Shown here: piece by piece, positions 1-12,574 of the stretch | Layout of the letters: each line of letters begins with the position of its first letter | Position numbering within the stretch: the stretch's first letter is position 1 | Source of the DNA: Tubulanus polymorphus | Taxonomy: Eukaryota; Nemertea; Palaeonemertea; Tubulaniformes; Tubulanidae | DNA length: 64,000 bases | Assembly: GCF_964204645.1 (NCBI RefSeq) | Contig: NC_134036.1 | Coordinates: forward strand, 1,796,001 to 1,860,000 | Reading direction: 5' to 3' | Translations under genes and position numbers: made by a program | Notes under the pieces: generated by a model | Seen by the model: only the letters and a program-made list of their open reading frames with translations | What the model was told of the DNA's origin: nothing | Database searches by the model: none

Positions 1-1304
1 CCCACAAAAATATCTATATTTATCATACGCGCTTGCGCACGAGAGAATGTTATCTATATGAGTACGATTTTGATGAAACGGTTGTTGCAAGATGGAAGAT
101 TTCTCGAAACGTCGTGTTTTGAGAAAAGCATAATACAGCAAAACCTTATCAATAATGCATCGATATCTCTTCATCGATAATTTCAGTTTTTCAAGTAATT
201 TAACAAATTAGAGAATTGAAACGAATCTTTTTTTTACAAATGTCAATGGGATTGAATGACTATTTTGCAATTGATTTGTTACATTACTTTGCACAGTAAT
301 TTTCCAGAAACAAAATCGACACGTTATTGATAAGGTCTAACAATTTTGCTGTCATGCTTTTTTCTCAGATGATTTGATGTAAGAATTCAAAACCTTCAAT
401 TTTTCAAATTTTTTACTAAATGGCTACGACTTCTTTGTTACGTTACTTAAGACAAAAAGTTTCCAGATATTAAGTTGTGAGAAAGGTCGATGGATCTATT
501 TCCAAGCTCCATTTTTCGATGCTGATGTAGGTGCCTTTTCCAAATGACTTCACCGTGGTCAAGCACAGAAATATAGATTTATATGACAGACCCTCGATAT
601 TTGTAAATTCCCTGACTACATCTTATTGTCAGGTATCTAGCACCGGTTTCTAAACAGACTAATCATCTCGTCACGCACTGGTCTCAAATCGAAACAGGTT
701 ATTGGGTTCGAATACCGTTATGGCGGCGGGGCAACCACTATCGATCATTACACGCAAACGTGAAAAAAAAACGTAATACAAAGACCACATTAAATCATTA
801 CCATATTGGGACCATAATGGACCTTAATAATACTATCGTTATTATGGTATTATATCGCACGAATAATAGTCGCGTGGAAATACTAACACGCAAACTATGA
901 GTAAAAATATTACAGAGTCCTAATCTGAGTGGCTTGCGATCGCAGTACGGTTGACCGGTTCACCACGAAGCTTTCGGCTCACGGTCGACGACAGCATAAT
1001 CAACCCGTGAAATGGAGCTCAACGGGGGAGCGCCCTACGTCACTAGCCTCTAATAACCCGTTTACAAATAGAAATCGCCATGGTGACCTCGATATATTGA
1101 TTGATATTGTTTGGGCGCAAAAAAATCGATACCGTTCCCTCTATCTCTCCATTGGACGCCAGGCACTGTATCGGAAATATTTCGGTTGACTATTAGTAAT
1201 ATTATCAGGAAATGAAAATAGAAAATGTTGTAATTGCCCAAGACAAAGACATTCTTCAATTTTAAATAACTCTCAAATCATGTGACTTCAGTGGTATTAC
1301 ATCA

Positions 1305-1545
1305 TGAGACTGGTCTTATTGATAAGTGTTGGCTATAGAAGCAAATCTATGCCTTAACTGCACCAATCTTACAAATTGAAGCCTATGGGGAAAGTGATTT
1401 GAAGACGTTGTCCAAGAGGACGTTCTTGGGCACTCGAGTCGTGAGTGTTATTAACGAGACTTGTCTTATTGATGAGTATCGGCCACAGTAGCTAAGCCTT
1501 GACTGTTATAGCAATCTAGCAAATCGGAGCCTACGATAAAACCAG
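1305..1545. repeat. Degenerate tandem duplication, about 151 bp offset
   Basis: Two copies share GAGACTGGTCTTATTGAT-like starts (1,305 and 1,456) and an ending with CAAATYGRAGCCTA. The second copy is well diverged. Confidence 0.6.
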
Positions 1546-2370
1546 CAAGACCCGGTTTCACTAAAAAAAACGATAGACCTAAATCCATCACCTTAAATTT
1601 TTGAAATAAACGTGAAACTAGGTTTGTTCCTAGTTCGTCTCGTTGACCGTGAACCGTTTGCAAACAGGTACAGTCAATACACAAAGCGAACATCATCAAC
1701 CCGATCAGAAACCATGCGCGTATCGCGTTGCTAAGCACCGTCACCTTGACGACGACGACGAACCGGGATGCTTTTTATTGAGTCGATTCTTTTCTTCTGT
1801 CCCGTTTTTATCGGCTGCTAATTCATAAATTCGCTGTGAACAGCAGCAGCAGCAGCATCACGTCCGTATTTTCAATACCTCGTGTTCGCGTTCAGGTTTT
1901 TTAAATTTTCCAATAAAGGTCGACTCGGTACAACGAGAAGATTATGATTATCATTTTTCAAGCTAACGAAACGCGAATGTTTCATCACAACAACAGCTAG
2001 GACCGTTACTATATGTTGGGATAATACGAAACATTTGCAGCTGATGATGAAGAGACAACAAAAGTTTTTACAAAAATAAAATTGGACGAAATCTGTATCC
2101 ATTCATTTTTTAAGCATTTGAAAATGCTTTTGATCCAGTGGAGGGATCGATCAAATAGGAAAAATAACTCAAAAAGTTAACTCGCTTTAAAGGTTCTTCT
2201 TCGAATATTTCCATAAATACACGTTACGAATAGAATACGAATGTTATCGGTAGAAACTTCTGAAGAAAGCGTCTCGAGTAAAAAAAATTCCACGATCTTC
2301 AAAAAGCTTTCGAAACTTTGGGCGCATACAACCTTTAGGGAAGCAAGCAACATTGACATTTCTATAGTCT

Positions 2371-2527
2371 TCTTATTACGAGACTTGAGACTTTTTAGGC
2401 CACAAAGAATTCAAACTTGAATTCAATGACATTCGATAAGGGTAGATATGTAGGTCTTTTTATAACAAGACTCGAGACTTTTTGGCCACAAATAACTTCA
2501 ATTCAATGACATTCGATAAGCGTAGTC
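2371..2527. repeat. Tandem duplication, about 85-90 bp
   Basis: Two copies share GAGACTTTTT(A)GGCCACAAA and CAATGACATTCGATAAG. The second copy has lost a short internal piece. Confidence 0.7.
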
Positions 2528-3463
2528 ACTTCTTCTGAGACCACCTTTGTCGCCGAGCACATTCAGCCAAGCACAAGACGCTGCTTGCCTGAATTCCTAT
2601 TCGAACCATCGGAAAATATTGTCGTCGATATTTTGAATTTCTCCGCACGGACGCAGACGACGACGCAGAGAGCTATCTGTTCAATTAATATCAATACACC
2701 GATCAGGCGATCACCTGGGAGACGATGACGCGTTACCGTGGCGACCGAGAAACAAAGGTAACCGGTAGACGGATGGACGGGCAGCGTTCTCCGTTCAGCG
2801 GCACCGGTGGGGGATTTTTTGATATTTTAATTCATTGACGTTGTTCTTTACCTCGTAAATAATAGTTATCGACAAGGATTAAAAATGGCCACCTTCTCAA
2901 AATTGATATTTCCATCTACTTATTCGTAATAATGAATAACAATTTAGCCATTCTTAAGACTAATTAACTCAAAAGTTGCGGCAACAACAGCAGCATATGT
3001 ATTTGTAAATCCTGGTTTAACACCAGGGATATATGCTACACTAATACCGCTTCGTAAACAAAATGGATAGAGGGCTCATCTTGCATTTGTTAAAGACAAG
3101 CTTCGGAAACTTAACCTTTGGGTCAAGTTTTATAATTTCAATTTTGCCACTTCAAACTTGGATTTTTTTGTGTTCACTATTAGTTAACACAAAAAAATCT
3201 GCTGTATTAATTGAGCAATCTTGTTTTGGGATGTCTAACCATGAAGAAATTCATGAACAAATAATTAACTAATTGTCATGAATTAACGTCGGTCATTAAC
3301 GTATATGGTGTAACACCGGTAGCTAATTAACTGAGCAATTAATGTTAATTACCTAATGAGCATTAATTAACATTAGCTACTACGGAAAACAATAATTAAA
3401 CAATAGACGAAATAACTAATATTCAAGCAAATAAATTAACAAGAAAAAGGTTTTTTGTAATGA

Positions 3464-3491
3464 TCATAATAATAATAATAATAATAATAAT
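3464..3491. repeat. (AAT)n microsatellite
   Basis: About nine AAT units lie just inside the intron past the donor of the 3.5-kb exon. Confidence 0.85.
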
Positions 3492-3510
3492 TAAAAAGCG
3501 TTATCTCTAC

Positions 3511-3663
3511 CTGATCCTCAATATCCGTAGTTCCGTTCGTGCCATTATTCTCACACAAGGTGGCGTTACTGACAGTGGTGCCGGCTGTGTTGGCAGTGTT
3601 GGGGATGTGGTATGGTGGGTACGTGCACGGGCGCTTTGCAGGTGGGTATGGTGCACCACTTAC
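3511..3663 (-). CDS. Internal coding exon, probably of the same minus-strand gene
   Basis: On the minus strand a strong acceptor (CACTAAT branch-like motif, then TTGTTTTTGCAG) precedes a 153-nt open segment, and a good donor (CAG then GTAGAG) follows. The segment is 51 codons, phase 0 at both ends, so it can be skipped without breaking frame and fits the phase-0 donor at 56,876. It begins VSGAPYPPAKRPCTYPPYHI, then becomes Asn/Thr-rich and ends DIEDQ. AKRPC is a small basic patch that could be part of a nuclear localisation signal. No family was recognised. The first bases of the exon are GTAAGT, so the acceptor is also a perfect donor, which is the hallmark of a recursive-splice exon. Alternatives are a constitutive exon, or a ratchet point with a fortuitous open frame. 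The strong coding look argues for a real exon. Confidence 0.5.
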
Positions 3664-3762
3664 CTGCAAAAACAATTAGTGAATAGCAGATAGTTTGTTT
3701 GTTTGTAAAAACTACGTTCATATATGATATACAAAGATATATCTATGAACCCCATTCAACAA

Positions 3763-3860
3763 GGCCCAGTTTTACACAAAAGGTTTACATCGATTTTTTG
3801 TTTTTTTTTTAAATCAAGCTGAATCGATTTGAGATTAGATCCCTTTTGTAAAACCGGACC
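3763..3860. mobile_element. Small palindromic MITE-like element (GGCCCAGTTTTA)
   Basis: The left end GGCCCAGTTTTACACAAAAG and the right end CCTTTTGTAAAACCGGACC are inverted repeats, followed inward by matching ATCGATT segments, so the whole about 98 bp folds on itself. Related ends (AAAACCGGGYCC) occur near 52,675 and 61,405. No coding capacity. Confidence 0.55.
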
Positions 3861-3868
3861 CGGAAGTC

Positions 3869-4112
3869 AGCTGCTCAACTGTTGGTTAAAGTAAACCATC
3901 TCTTAAATACGGCAGTTACAATGCATAGGGGCTGCAGTTGGCCAAAAGTTTGTTACAAATAACCAGGGGATAAATACCATAGTAACAATGAACTTTTAAT
4001 TGTCACTTTGTCAACCTATCCACTGGTTAACCTTGACCAACTGCAGCCCCTGGTTTAATCGTCATGTCAACTAGCCAGTGGTTTACTTTCACCCGTATTT
4101 GAACAACTGCGT
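3869..4112. mobile_element. Outer MITE carrying a nested insertion
   Basis: The left arm (CAACTGTTGGTTAAAGTAAA, then CTTAAATACGG) is matched by an inverted right arm (TTTACTTTCACCCGTATTTG, then AACAACTG). The two arms are separated by a complete 125-bp element with its own inverted ends, which suggests insertion of one element into a related one. Confidence 0.5.
3927..4051. mobile_element. MITE with near-perfect terminal inverted repeats (AGGGGCTGCAGTTGG)
   Basis: Left end AGGGGCTGCAGTTGGCCAA and right end TTGACCAACTGCAGCCCCT are inverted repeats with one mismatch. The 125-bp length and empty interior fit a nonautonomous DNA element. Diverged relatives are seen at 20,994-21,226, 35,255-35,375 and 37,705-37,830. 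Confidence 0.65.
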
Positions 4113-4640
4113 CCAGTAAAGATGACCTTTACCAAAAATCCCCAAGTGACATCACCAAATTACCGTTGAATAATGATGATGACGTGATAGGGGGAATGGT
4201 AGCTTCTAAAACATCTCCTTATGACATCACCATCAACCTCTACTTTAGTAATGGTGATGATGTCATAAGTGGATTTTGCAGGTAGTTATTCCCACCATGA
4301 CGTAATTCAAACTGCCATTAAGTGATTCAAAACGTTATCTACAATAAGTGTTGGCAATCAGTGATGTCATGGGGCTATTTTAAGGAAGACGCCATCTTTT
4401 ATTCTCGAATGAGGTTCATATGCAAATTACATAGCAGAGAAATGATAGTAATTGAATATTAGCATGCCTAATCAAGTGTGTGAATCCTTCTTAAATCAGT
4501 CATTTCTTTACCTAAAAACCCTTACATAAAAGATGACCATCTAAAAATCCCCCTATGACATCAACGGATTCGATCCTTAGAAAGCCATGTTTTCCATTAA
4601 ACGATCGAATCATCACCGGTATGACGCCACAGGCGGTATA
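4110..4640. repeat. Degenerate GATGTCATAGGGGGA repeat cluster with hairpin
   Basis: Variants of ATCCCCCTATGACATCA and its reverse complement recur in both orientations. At 4,213-4,274 two of them face each other (TTATGACATCACCAT against ATGGTGATGATGTCATAA), forming a hairpin. The same motif appears around 39.0-39.25 and 40.13-40.25 kb. Confidence 0.5.
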
Positions 4641-5196
4641 AGGAGGCGGCCATATTTTATGGGATAGAGTTTTACAAAACCGAAAACCATCGATGGCAAA
4701 GAGTAGGGTCTACATGTCGGTACGTATCTTGGCTTGGCGCCCCGAGACGCAGTCCGGGAAGAGATATATTATCATCCTGTCCAAAGCCCCCGGAAATTCG
4801 TTAGATTCGAAAATAAACGTCCGCCTTTGTTGGCACCAAATGTAAAAAAACATCCTCGAATTGCTATTTTTTTCTAGATATTGTTTCCAAGGGCAGAATC
4901 GCCAAAGCACAGTTCCCCCTCACCCCTTTTAGCGGGATCTCGTAGGTAACGTGAGCACTTCCAAACCGAATGGACCGCGCCCAAGACCCCCAAAAACTAT
5001 GATTGCATATTGAATTCGTGCAACTACCACATCGAAATTAGAAACAAATTTAAAAAACTACCGACAACCAAAAATCAATAATACCGATTATCATAATATG
5101 CAGAAATACTAATATGTAACCAAAAAAAAAACATTCAAGGACAAAACGTGTTAACTAGAGCCCAGCAGGCGTATGCCACGATAGTAGCTGTGTTCG

Positions 5197-5211
5197 CCAC
5201 CAGGTGGCGTT
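5197..5211 (+). promoter_or_regulatory. CTCF-like motif
   Basis: CCACCAGGTGGCGTT matches the metazoan CTCF core (CCASYAGRKGGC). Motif match only; it is also a partial palindrome. Confidence 0.3.
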
Positions 5212-5369
5212 GTGTGTAATCGGTGCGCGGATATGTAATCGATGCAGCGATAGAAGTAAACTAAAAATCACAACAGATACTTATTTTACGATGATAGCAG
5301 CAATAAAGTCTAACGTATCGATAGCCGTGGTATGAATGTTATTATGAGGATTGTAAAAGCAGAGAAATA

Positions 5370-5820
5370 TAAATGATCGTTTTTTTATTTTTCATTTAAA
5401 AAAATTATGATTTAATATAAAAAATATTTCCTTTAAAAAACCTTCTTAGTCTTTTTAATTTTTAATTCTAATTTTTAAAAATAATTTTGATAATCATTTC
5501 ATTATTTCACCATCAATTTACTGTTCAATTGTTTTATAATGATTTTAATGTAGATATATTTTTTCCATAATTCATAATAACTGAATCGTAATCCAAAAAG
5601 TATTTTCAAAACTGGCCATTTTCAGTTCAGCAGCAGAATTTACTTAAACCTCCGAAGAAAATTCAAAGTTCAAGTCAATAAAACTTTTTTTTCTAAACAC
5701 CTATGGTGATTAATTTCTAACTTGTACTTTTTACAGTAGTTAAGATTTTATAACCAGGCTATATAAGAAAATATATTATTATTATTATTTTTATTATCGT
5801 TATTATTATTATTATAACAT
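5370..5820. other. Very AT-rich segment
   Basis: Poly-A/T runs end in an imperfect (ATT)n tract at about 5,773-5,815. No coding or structured signal was recognised. Confidence 0.6.
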
Positions 5821-6997
5821 TTTCTGCGTACAGCGAATGAAATTATGCGCACAGCTCAAAGCGGCTCAATTAACATTTTCTAAGATTATCTAAACAAAAC
5901 TCATAAAGCGGTAAATTTACTATTATTTTGTATCTATAGCACATATTTAATATAAGTCCATATAAGCCACAGCCACTATACTATAAAACACACAAACAAA
6001 CAAATACAACACCATATTTACACGAACGAAAAGATTTTGAAGAAAAAAAATCTTTATTCGCCTCTGAAAACTGAGAAATCAATTGCGGCATTTTTTCAGA
6101 ACGCTCTTCTGAAAATTGGCACCAATGAAACACAAACATGTTGATTGAAATATTTTTTTCAAATGATATGAAATATGTTAAAAAATAATATATGATTTAT
6201 GTAATATACATTAAAAATTAACAATCCTAATGTTCTATTTACGAAACGTTGCAACATACATGATTTAAATCAATTTTATCGAAAATTGGCGTCGATGTCC
6301 GGATTATTTCTACGGTTATCATTGAAGTTATCCTCTAAGCAACGTTTAACAATAGACACGATGATAACCAGGAATGATAATCGTAGAAAATATGTCGCCT
6401 CCGAGTCACACATTTTACTTTCAGTTGAATTTTCATATTTTAAACTTTGATAAAGTCTATTTCCTTAAAACAACGTAAAATATTATCTCTCATTCGTGAT
6501 AAAGTATTTTACATTTTATATTTTGTCAGTCACATATTTTACTAATTCGCTGATACTGGGATATTCGATCACCCCATTAAACCTAGTTTTGAAGGCAAGT
6601 AGACGTTATATCTCTAAGTCTATAGTCTCGGGATGTCAAGCGGAGGTAGAGAGAGGAGAGGGGGATCTAGGGAAGAAGACATTCACCCAGTCCTGGAAGT
6701 GGGTGTATCATCCACAGCATTCTCTAATGTTCTAAGATCCTAATGTAACGAATACTAAGGAATTCTTGGCGAATTATTAGAAGGCGACGATTGATATAGA
6801 GTGGATCGAGAGAAAGAGCTGAAAGTTTGATGCAGGTGGGAGAGTCATAACAGTTTCCGATGAGAAGCTTAGATGTGGCGAAATGCGTTCCGAAAAGGAA
6901 ATTACCGACCATTTGACGTAAAGGGTCGTTATCGTCAACGGCAGCGGAAACACGTCGACTAGAAACCAGCGATAGCAACAGTAACAACAATCAAACT

Positions 6998-7063
6998 TAA
7001 TAACCCTGAGTATCGGCTTTACCCCCGGTTAATAACCCTGAGTATCGGCTACTCTCGGTTAAC
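6998..7063. repeat. 32-bp direct duplication
   Basis: TTAATAACCCTGAGTATCGG occurs twice in tandem with slightly different spacers. Confidence 0.75.
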
Positions 7064-8109
7064 GTGTGTCTACCAGGAGTGCGTAATAACATTCAGTAGA
7101 GTGTGCAGTTGATAGGTGTAAATGAGAATGAGATTTGAATCATTGGTTTAAAAAATTCAATAGTCCTTAACTGTGCGAGGGCGAAGAAGGGACTCATAGA
7201 GAATTGGGAGTGAGAAAGAGGAGTGGGGAAGAGTGCAGAGAGAGAGAGAAAGAGGAAAGACTGGGAGAGTCGGGCTTGAAGAAGAGAGGAAGAGAGGAAC
7301 AGGAATTATTTATTTGAGGGTTGGATGAGGCCTAATCTTCGCGAGGTATTGGCTTATATCAACAACACCTAGGTTGGGCAAGCATCGAATAAGAAGAATG
7401 GGAGTTAATCGAAAATAACAGGGTCGATCGAAGATGTTCCGGCGCGGACCATGACTGTGACAACAATGTAAACCTATAATATGCGTGGGGTGAAAAACGG
7501 TTCACAGATGACATCGATTTAACCTGTATACTGACTCATCGAATGCTGCTACAGCCGCGGTGGTGGACGTCATTAAATTGTTAGAAAGCTAAGCCGCGAA
7601 GGCTTATCCATCGGGGACACATAATGGATGGCATAAGTGAATCTTGAGGCTTATCCCTTGATCGACGTATCAAGAGATCTGATCTGGTGAGAGGTAGGTG
7701 GAAGAAGAGAGAGAGAAAATGAGATATCGGGGATATCGATTGTTCGTTGGTAAACGCATGTTGAGATGATAGATTAATGAACCGGGGTGTTTGTATCAGT
7801 CATTAATTATTTGCTAATTAATTAATTAATTAATAAACCAGCAGTGAATAACGACAAGTAGAGACTATTATCCTCGCTCTCCTCCTTCTCTCTCACGCCG
7901 TGAGTCGAGTAATTAGTGATTATAAGAGGAGCAAAATATCCAACATGATATCTCAAGATATATATCTCAAATAAATCAGCAGTTTATAGAACGTTTTTGA
8001 TTTTTGTTTCAGACACAATTTTCTGTCTAAACCGTCCTGAATTTCAAAACTTCAAATGGCATTCGACGAGGAATGATTTCCTAGTACATTTGTAGCAAAC
8101 TGTACTGCA

Positions 8110-8122
8110 CCACCAGATGGCG
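8110..8122 (+). promoter_or_regulatory. CTCF-like motif
   Basis: CCACCAGATGGCG resembles the insect/metazoan CTCF core (AGATGGCG). Motif match only. Confidence 0.25.
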
Positions 8123-8449
8123 TTCCAGACAGTAGGACAAAGTCGATTCGAATCATCCAACCACATTTTCCATCGAATCACACTTATTTACACACACGGA
8201 CACAGTTATACATACGACAACTGAATAAACGACATTCTTCAACTTGAAACTATTAAAAATCGTACTAAATCCCATCGACGAATAATAAGTAATTTTCGTA
8301 ATTCATTTCTGTCGGATCAGATAAGATAGAGGGGGCGGCACTGAAATATATATATCCTTAATCGCATAGTCGATATTAACAGATCATATTGAATCCATTA
8401 TTCGAGATGAAAAGAGATTCGAATTTCGTCTGGTCGTCGCGTATGCGTC

Positions 8450-8492
8450 GGTTGCCATGGTTATACACGAAATCACGTGCACGTGTGGGAGA
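8450..8492. promoter_or_regulatory. RFX-like X-box plus overlapping E-boxes
   Basis: GTTGCCATGGTTA is close to the RFX X-box (GTTGCCATGGCAAC). Some 20 bp later, CACGTGCACGTG places two CACGTG E-boxes back to back. This is motif-level evidence for an intronic regulatory element only. Confidence 0.2.
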
Positions 8493-8658
8493 CATGTTGT
8501 GATTGTGTCGTCTGAAACTTTTTCGTTGAGCGACGATTTCTTTTCGTTGGATTTTTTTGAGGATGAAAGGATCGAAATAGGGATTCTGATTATGGCAGAT
8601 GTGTGGGAGGGATAGAGAAGGAAGGCAGAGAACTGAATGACCGAGAAAACAGTGTAGC

Positions 8659-8812
8659 TAATCAGTTTTTGAAAAATGTGCTGATAAAAAGTCTAATATC
8701 TGGTGTTTGTAGTTCATTTTCAATTAGAAATGTCTCAGATGAAGCACTGAACACATGTGAAGTGTGGACGATCAGTTTTTGAAAGTGTGCTGATCAAAAT
8801 GTCTTATGTCTT
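8659..8812 (-). repeat. Isolated 109-bp satellite copies, inverted orientation
   Basis: About 1.4 units of the satellite found in arrays at 13.9, 36.8 and 47.7 kb, but on the opposite strand. Recognisable by CTCAGATGAAGCACTGAACA and GTGAAGTGTGGACGATCAG. Confidence 0.8.
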
Positions 8813-9231
8813 TCAGTTAAAAATTCCCTATACACGATTAAAAATAGGAAGAGTGGTGATAAAATAGTGTAAGTATAAGTGATTTGATGGATACACACTT
8901 TGCGCCAGGTATAGAGTTTAATACGGCCCTGTTAGAGAGAGGTATCTACTACTATCGGAATTTGATACTACTAAATAGACCTGGGAAAGAATGTCACTCA
9001 CTGTTCTTTCAATGTAAGGTGACGTCGCAAAAAATGCTCAGCCACACTACTGTTATTACCTACAGAGTGAATTCCTTTTACGTTTTGATACTGAGCCGAT
9101 TCTTTTCACTACAAAGATCTCATCATCCAAATTCACTGAGATATACATGTAGGAATACGTTAGACGAGGAGAAATTGTAGTTCACCCGAAAATATCTAAT
9201 TAAGGATAAAATGTGATTTCATTTATCCTAA

Positions 9232-9350
9232 AATATGGATTATCGCTCACTCATTTATTTGATTGGTAGATTTGGTGTCCGGTACAAACGGTCACACCTG
9301 CCGGGTACGAAACAGGCGGTTTGATTATCGGAAATCGAAATACAGAACAG
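9232..9350. mobile_element. Dispersed about 120-bp repeat, copy 1
   Basis: It shares ATATGGATT, ATTTGATTGGTAGATTTGG, TGTCC, CGGTCACACCTGCCGG and a GAAATCGAAATA end with segments at 17,031 and 20,521. Three diverged copies in one orientation make it an interspersed repeat of unknown class. Confidence 0.55.
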
Positions 9351-9947
9351 ATTATAGTCGAATGAGCTCAAATAAGGCTGAATATGGGGTCTCAAAATTA
9401 ACTTCTTTTCATATGACATGAAATTTGTAATCATCAAAACCCTTTGCTTCATTTAGCCTAAATTACAGGCAATGTTAGGCCTAAACTCAATCGATGATAC
9501 ATGAACAGGAAGAAAACGTCATTTTTAAGACCCCATTTTAGAGCAAAAAATTGGATGATCAGTCGAAGTTTAAAAAAAGCCAAATTATTCGAGAATTCGT
9601 TGCATTTTAAAGCCACAAGCCATATAGGAAGCAGGAACTGAATGTACACGGGATTGAGGTAAAGGTTCACAGGCAGCAGAACTATTGTTTGTAAAGCCTC
9701 ATCCGCCCTATACACTGTCGCCGTAGCTTGCCGACTTGCGAGGTCACAGTCTATTGAAATAAAATCTTTCTATTCTGATTATATCTGGCTCTCTCGTTCA
9801 CCGTGTCCCAAATTCACTCTATTATAACAATAAGACCCGGAATCTGAAGATGAATTGACTCTACGCACATGCACTAGTTAGTTAGTGTATGTATGTACAG
9901 TACATGGGTGTGCCTATGATACATTTCATAGGTGATAGAGTCGTCAA

Positions 9948-10140
9948 ATCTCTCTCTCCCTTCCCTCATTCTCTCTCCCTCTCTCCGCCCCCTCATCGTC
10001 TCTCCTTTCTCCTCTCTCTCTTCCTCCTCTCCCCATCCCCTCCTTCCCTCTCTCCTCTTTCTCTTTCCATCTTCGCTCCTCTCTCTCTCTCCCCTCCTTC
10101 CTTCCCTCTCGCTCTCTCTCTCTCTCCCTCTCATGTCTCG
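9948..10140 (+). repeat. CT-rich microsatellite tract
   Basis: Long imperfect CTCTCC tract. The Ser/Leu/Pro and Glu/Arg frames it creates on the two strands are low-complexity artefacts. Confidence 0.85.
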
Positions 10141-10326
10141 CTCCTTCTTGAATTCAAAAAATTATAACTGACTTCCTAAGACTAATGATACATATGAATA
10201 TTGCCTCTCTCTCACCTCTCTATCTCCCCTCCTTCCCTCTCTCTCCCCCTCTCCCTCTCCTCGCTCCTTCTTGAATTCAAAAAATTATAGCCGACTTCCT
10301 AAGATTAATGATACATATGAATATTG
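10138..10326. repeat. Tandem duplication, 123-bp offset
   Basis: A 66-bp block starting TCGCTCCTTCTTGAATTC is repeated at 10,138 and 10,261, separated by a second CT-rich stretch. The original tract and its flank were duplicated together. Confidence 0.8.
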
Positions 10327-11228
10327 TCTAAAATGTTAGATTTATAACATCTATCTCCCTATTGTCTATTAACTATCCCCCTAGTATAGTCTTGAAATCT
10401 AAATAAATGGAAGGCAGAGGAAATTATTTCTATAAAATGAACCAGTTTCACCACTTAAACTCGGCGTTATTTCACACCACGGTAATAATACAACTTACAT
10501 CGATGTCCGTCATTTTCCTTGTTGACAACGTATAATTACTGACGATAAGATAATCCTTCTTCACGGGAGATAATCCGTCGTTAATCCGTTCAGATTATAT
10601 TTCCTATATGCGTATACGAACCACGTGTTAATTAAGCGTTGAACAACTCTATACTGAGAACTCAACGCGAATTCTACGAAATAATGAAAAACTAACGTCT
10701 CTCTCTCCAGGTGATATATCGAACTCGTGTGATATAATCTCTCAAATTCGATCTCAAAATCTCAAAACTATCACACAAACGAAATCCGTATAAGCGATAT
10801 AATATCTCAATTCTCTCACACAGGTTACGAATGGACACACTGTTGCGTTTTAAATGCACCAAGTCCGATTAACGTGTTTACTACGGGTAAACAAATTCCT
10901 CAGTTCAAATATCGTACACACGATTTAAACCTATACACAAAACTGTATACACTGCCTACTTCGAAGACAGCCTAGGCAAGAATAGTCCACGTTATTGTTG
11001 TAGTGTGAAATCTTGACCTCTGAGTCCCGTCGCGAAAGTCGCTGGCTATTGGCTCGAACGGACAAAACGTCGAAGCTTCCCTTATCTAGAGACACGAAGA
11101 CGTGTAGGACAATAGACCGCGAAATCCAGCGCGCCAATGTGGTGGTCCTAGGTCAATTAACACATGCGATGTATATCGCGCCGTTTATAAAAACGGATAC
11201 TTTTATTCGCGAATGCTTTTCACACCTC

Positions 11229-11245
11229 TCACCAGGGGGCACTGG
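11229..11245 (+). promoter_or_regulatory. Strong CTCF-like motif
   Basis: TCACCAGGGGGCACTGG is close to the vertebrate CTCF consensus core. It faces a second strong site at 12,575-12,588 on the other strand. Confidence 0.4.
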
Positions 11246-12574
11246 TCAAACAAAGGTGCCAGAAAGGTCTATATAGACGTGTATAATAAGTACATGTATT
11301 GGTATGGGCTTGTTAATAGAAGCGATCGTATCCCATTGCAAATTCTCGTAAATTCGGTTTTTGGAGTATTTGCTCCAAGACTCTGATGACATTTTGCTCC
11401 AATAGTTTAACTAATAAGATATAGTCGAAAGTAAATAATGTATTTTCTGCTATTTTCTAAAAGATAAATTTGATATTTTATAAATATCTTTACGACTCGG
11501 ACTAGAAGTTTTTCATCAAGGAATAATTTATGTCATTATTATCATTTATATTATAATTATTATCATTATTATCTCTCATATATCTTGAATATATCGCATA
11601 ATCTAAAATATTCCTGAACTGAATTTTCCTTTCGTTCTTTTTAGATTTGGGCAGCAAGAAATGTCTACAACTCCTTCCGCTGAATTAAAACTGACACATG
11701 ACATATGCTACAATTGGACGATTCAATAAATAATTAATTAACAATCCCTAATTAATTATCAACTCCCGGGCCAGGGAGTATATGAATAATAGATTTTTAT
11801 CGGCTCGATCGGGATTTAAATCGTTTGATGTCCGCGGATGCTATTAAGCAAACAGCATCTGTTGAGAAAATAGAAATACGATGTTGTTACTAGAATTAGT
11901 CAATTGTTCTCTTGATCTTCTAACTTTCAATGTTTACAAAGCGTAATAAAACCGAACACCAGTTAAAAGCCAAAATTTCCAAATCAAAATAGAAATTCTG
12001 TAAATTCGAAAGATGAAACCATAGGTAAAAATGCCCGGTGAAATTTGATCAAAGAGATATTCAGCAAAAGCCCTCTACAAACAGATCTTAAAGATTTAGC
12101 CATTCAACTTTTAAAAAAATTATCTTCCGAATTCTTCTCAGCAACAACAATGCCGTAATTTACGACTGTGTTACCAGGGTAATCGTGGTTGATTCTAGTA
12201 ACAGGTGCGATAAAGTTTGTATCAGTTTGCGCCGCCGAGTCCTTGCTATAAACAGTCGATCAGTCCTCCACATCTATTAGTTGTTTATGACACGCAAATT
12301 ATCATTACGCAAACATTTCTCAAAGTTTAGAAATAGTTACACAAGATTTAGAATCGGATTTCTGCTAAATCTAAAAATCGAAATTCGACCAGAGCCTTAG
12401 ACATTTCTAACACTGGGAATCTGATATTTCATTGAGTTAGATTTTTGAAAAGAAACGCAGATTTCATTGTCAAATCTACAGAACCGAACTTGGTACCCCC
12501 TGCCCGAATAACTTCATAGATATATGAATCTCAAACCCGCTGAGCGAGAAATGCAATAATTACTTTCCTTAAAA

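Larger units (their letters stand above)
1..3510. other. Downstream flank / further intron; no gene recognised
   Basis: Apart from the two small duplications listed, I see only unstructured sequence. A GC-richer patch at 2,690-2,815 holds GTTACCGTGGCGACC, which resembles an RFX X-box. A minus-strand frame near 1,700 (MMFALCIDCTCLQTVHG) looks like a signal peptide but has no supporting splice or start context. Confidence 0.4.

Noticed and set aside
690-760. tRNA or tRNA-derived SINE suggested by GGGTTCGAATACC
   Set aside because: One mismatch to the B box, but no A box at proper spacing and no cloverleaf could be drawn.
1466-1828. Signal-peptide-like minus-strand frame (MMFALCIDCTCLQTVHG)
   Set aside because: Downstream residues fall in a degenerate tandem duplication; no promoter, splice or family support.
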